Source: Pseudomonadota bacterium (GTDB lineage Bacteria; SAR324; NAC60-12). Taken from it: DNA of 8,677 nt. Below the pieces are notes generated by a model. It made no database searches. It was not told where the DNA came from and was given only the letters and a program-made list of their open reading frames with translations. Positions within the stretch are counted from its first letter, which is position 1. Every line of letters starts with the position of its first letter. Location: positions 1-8,677 of the forward strand of contig JACNKY010000195.1 of the NCBI GenBank assembly GCA_014381795.1. Reading direction: 5' to 3'. The position numbers were made by a program, and so were the translations under genes. Of the stretch, positions 6,755 to 8,677 are shown piece after piece.

Positions 6755-7831
6755 GTAGGCATCTCTCGTAATTTTTGTATCTTCAATAAACTTTGGTAAT
6801 TCATCCATAGTCAACGCCTGCGGACCGTCCACCAGTGCTTCCGAAGGAGACGGATGAAAATCAACCAGCACCATATTTGCGCCAGAAATAATTCCCTGTG
6901 ATGTTGCATGTAAAACATCCAAAACCCCATCCGGTGAAGAATCCCTTGTGCCTACAGAATGGGAAGGGTCAATACAAACCGGCATCTTGGTCAAGCGTTT
7001 GACGATCGGTAAATGAGCAAAATCGACCATGTTACGGTGGGGCTCGTTAAACGATGTCTTCATCCCTCTTAAACAAAATATAACCTGATTGTTTCCTTCA
7101 CTGGCCAGGTATTCCGCGGCATTGAGAGACTCATTCAAAGAAATTCCGAATCCTCGTTTGAGCAAAACAGGGTATGTGTTCTGCCGTCCGATTGCTTTCA
7201 GCAATTCAAAATTCTGCGTGTTCCGTGTACCAATTTGCAGCATTACACCGGTTGGTCTTCCCAATTTTTCCAGGCATTCATCAATTTCCTCAATGTGTGC
7301 TTCATGGGTTACTTCCATCGCAATCACCTTGATTCCATACTTGCCTGCCAACTCAAAAACATAGGGTAGACATTCTTTACCGTGTCCCTGAAAAGAATAA
7401 GGGTTTGTACGTGGTTTATAGGCTCCCATCCTCGTGCAAACCTGTCCATTCTCTTGCAATGCCTGGAACATACGTTCTACATTATCCGGATTGTCAACGG
7501 CGCATAGTCCGGCAAAAATATGAAAGCTGTCCTGATTAAAACGAACTCCGTTGTATTCAAAATCAATAGAACCTGTTTCCTTTGAGTGACGTCCCAGTAT
7601 TCTGAAATCATGGGTAATCCGGACAACACGCTCCACCGCCGGCAGTGATTCGATTTCTTCTTGATTGACTTCGGCGGTATTACCGATTAAATATATTTCA
7701 GTAAGACCTTGCCCTCTGCCCTGTACTTTGTGTTTTTTTAAACGTATTTTTTCCAAATTGCTAAGGTGCTTCCACGTATGTTTATATTCTTCACTGTTTT
7801 CGTCAGTGTCTGGGATTAATATTACTAACAT
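6728..7831 (-). CDS. 3-deoxy-7-phosphoheptulonate (DAHP) synthase, type I-beta, divergent
   Basis: Predicted to condense phosphoenolpyruvate with erythrose 4-phosphate, the first step of the shikimate pathway, in the cytoplasm. Residues 1 to about 75 match the ferredoxin-like regulatory domain found on some type I-beta enzymes, which in Thermotoga mediates tyrosine feedback. The barrel follows: AGLC (107-110), with C110 the expected metal ligand; GAYKPRTNPYSFQG (136-149), typical of DAHP rather than KDO-8-P synthase; LQIGTRNTQNFELL (198-211); LLKRG (223-227); CLRGMKT (253-259); IDPSHSVGTR (287-296), with H291 a ligand; and VDFHPSPSEALVDGPQAL (323-340). Differences from the usual family: AGPCSVE is AGLCAVD, CERG is CLRG, and the Glu metal ligand of the V(E)xHP segment is Asp324. 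The length of 367 is slightly above the usual 340 or so. The start ATG has no Shine-Dalgarno sequence. It lies 53 bases after the DUF3127 gene and is probably co-transcribed with it. Confidence 0.87.
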   Translation of the reverse strand: MLVILIPDTDENSEEYKHTWKHLSNLEKIRLKKHKVQGRGQGLTEIYLIGNTAEVNQEEIESLPAVERVVRITHDFRILGRHSKETGSIDFEYNGVRFNQDSFHIFAGLCAVDNPDNVERMFQALQENGQVCTRMGAYKPRTNPYSFQGHGKECLPYVFELAGKYGIKVIAMEVTHEAHIEEIDECLEKLGRPTGVMLQIGTRNTQNFELLKAIGRQNTYPVLLKRGFGISLNESLNAAEYLASEGNNQVIFCLRGMKTSFNEPHRNMVDFAHLPIVKRLTKMPVCIDPSHSVGTRDSSPDGVLDVLHATSQGIISGANMVLVDFHPSPSEALVDGPQALTMDELPKFIEDTKITRDAYKKRIALWK

Positions 7832-7884
7832 TTGTTATTTTGCTGATTGTTGATACGACTGAGAATAAAAGAAAGTGAAAGCGC

Positions 7885-8274
7885 TTAAAAAGGCAAATCG
7901 TCGGAGGTTTCATTTTCCAGCCAGCCAGGTTGTTCCTGTGGTATCTGTCCGGATCCGGTTTGGGGAGGTTTTGGAGCAGAAGGGGTTGCTGAGCTTTGTT
8001 CTGCAACCAGTTTCCATGCTTGCAGCGTGTTAAAATATTTCACTTGCCCCTGAGGATTTGTCCATTCACGTCCTCTTAAGTCGAATGAAATTTCAACCTG
8101 CTGACCTTCCTGAAAAGAATCCAACAATTCGCAGCGGTCCTGCACCATTTCAAATTGCAGAGCTTGTGGATAATCCGGATTGCTTGCGTACTCTACCACA
8201 AACTCACGTTTGCGAAAGCGGTCCGAAATTTGTACTGTTTCTGCTATTTTTTTTATTGTACCTTTGATTTCCAT
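7885..8274 (-). CDS. DUF3127 (OB-fold-like) protein with SSB-like acidic C-terminal tip
   Basis: Residues 1 to about 90 match the DUF3127 family, small proteins thought to adopt an OB-like fold and common in Bacteroidota. Recognisable parts are the opening EIKGTIKKI, the RKREFVVEY strand, and the FDLRGREWTNPQGQVKYFNTLQAW stretch, whose central GREW and WTNPQG resemble family members. Residues about 91-122 form a Pro/Gln/Ser/Gly-rich, probably disordered linker, and the protein ends in DDLPF. That architecture (OB-like domain, flexible linker, acidic hydrophobic tip) is the same as in single-stranded DNA-binding protein, whose tip DDIPF recruits repair proteins. No DNA-binding activity can be shown from sequence. 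The ATG lacks a Shine-Dalgarno sequence. The gene begins 29 bases after the amidohydrolase stop and precedes the DAHP synthase, consistent with one transcript. Confidence 0.8.
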   Translation of the reverse strand: MEIKGTIKKIAETVQISDRFRKREFVVEYASNPDYPQALQFEMVQDRCELLDSFQEGQQVEISFDLRGREWTNPQGQVKYFNTLQAWKLVAEQSSATPSAPKPPQTGSGQIPQEQPGWLENETSDDLPF

Positions 8275-8303
8275 AATATTTTAAAAAGTAATTTAATTTC
8301 GCG

Positions 8304-8677
8304 TTAAGCTGGAAGTTCGTTTTCCACCAATTTAACCCAGTAACTGGCTCCGATCGGGAGAACATCATCGTTAAAGTCATAGTGTGAACTGTGAAGCATG
8401 CAACCTCCTTCACCTTTTCCGGGACCGATACCAAGCCAGACATAACAGCCAGGACGAGCCTCCAGCATGTATGAAAAATCCTCTCCTCCCATGCTGGGTG
8501 TTGGATTACGGATGATATTTTCTTCGCCGAGCAAATCAACAACTGCCTTTGCTGAAATTTCTGTTTCCGCAACTGAGTTGATTGTTGCCGGATATCCTGA
8601 CATATAGTTGAGTTCACAAGTTCCTCCGTAAGCGGCGCAGACACCTTCTGCTACACGTAACATGGATGAAGGAATTT
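8304..8677 (-). CDS. M20D-family amidohydrolase / carboxypeptidase, C-terminal end only
   Basis: The C-terminal 123 residues of a metal-dependent amidohydrolase of the hippurate hydrolase / N-acyl-amino-acid amidohydrolase type, which removes acyl groups from amino acids or splits related amides. The frame is open to the right edge, and the ATG at 8663 is internal, since the upstream residues IPSS continue the family pattern before MLRVAEGVCAAYGG. Diagnostic motifs are MGGEDFSYMLEARPG and, near the end, HSSHYDFNDDVLPIGASYW, where the His of the usual LHxPxYDFND segment is a metal ligand. The other ligands and most of the catalytic domain are outside the window. The exact substrate cannot be told from this part. 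It is the first visible gene of a minus-strand group, 29 bases before the DUF3127 gene. Confidence 0.88.
   Translation of the reverse strand, partial: IPSSMLRVAEGVCAAYGGTCELNYMSGYPATINSVAETEISAKAVVDLLGEENIIRNPTPSMGGEDFSYMLEARPGCYVWLGIGPGKGEGGCMLHSSHYDFNDDVLPIGASYWVKLVENELPA

Noticed and set aside
6728..7831. KDO-8-phosphate synthase as an alternative call
   Set aside because: The KPRT motif and the N-terminal ferredoxin-like domain belong to type I-beta DAHP synthases; KDO-8-P synthases lack both.
7879..7886. Palindrome AAGCGCTT near the DUF3127 stop codon
   Set aside because: Eight bases only, overlapping the stop codon between co-directional genes; too short to call an operator.
1..8677. 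CRISPR array, tRNA, rRNA, insertion sequence or phage genes
   Set aside because: No spaced direct repeats, cloverleaf-like sequence, transposase frame or terminal inverted repeats were seen on either strand.

Overview
The window holds seven protein-coding genes packed closely together, with no RNA gene, CRISPR array or insertion sequence that I could find. By eye the DNA is mildly AT-rich. The owner is a Gram-negative bacterium, because it carries a type II secretion GspL-like inner-membrane platform protein. The family mix (GspL-like protein, bacterial tricorn protease, UMF1-type transporter, DUF3127 protein, an unusual type I-beta DAHP synthase) would suit the PVC superphylum, perhaps Lentisphaerota or Verrucomicrobiota. 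That placement is an impression from family resemblance, not something proved by the sequence.

Layout: (1) A minus-strand pair runs leftward from 4940: a 615-codon GspL-like protein, then after 31 bases a large tricorn-like protease that starts at a GTG at 3061 and runs off the left edge, with 1020 codons visible. (2) A 184-base divergent intergenic region (4941-5124) holds candidate promoters and a dyad. (3) A plus-strand pair follows: a 63-residue protein of unknown function, then a 444-residue UMF1-family MFS transporter, both with clear Shine-Dalgarno sequences. (4) The transporter converges at 6678-6727 on a second minus-strand group, which reads from the right edge: the C-terminal end of an M20D amidohydrolase, a DUF3127 OB-fold-like protein, and a DAHP synthase. 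Gaps within this group are 29 and 53 bases.

How the genes relate: the GspL-tricorn pair joins a membrane platform component of a secretion or pilus machine to a cytosolic peptide-degrading protease. They are probably co-transcribed, but a functional link is unproven. The right-hand group mixes amino-acid deacylation, a possible DNA-binding protein and the first step of aromatic amino-acid synthesis, and looks more like a housekeeping cluster than a pathway.

I see no convincing undescribed multi-gene system. The most rewarding points are the tricorn gene beside gspL, the SSB-like C-terminal tip on the DUF3127 protein, the altered metal-site residues of the DAHP synthase, the small unknown protein in front of the transporter, and the absence of Shine-Dalgarno sequences at all four visible minus-strand starts.
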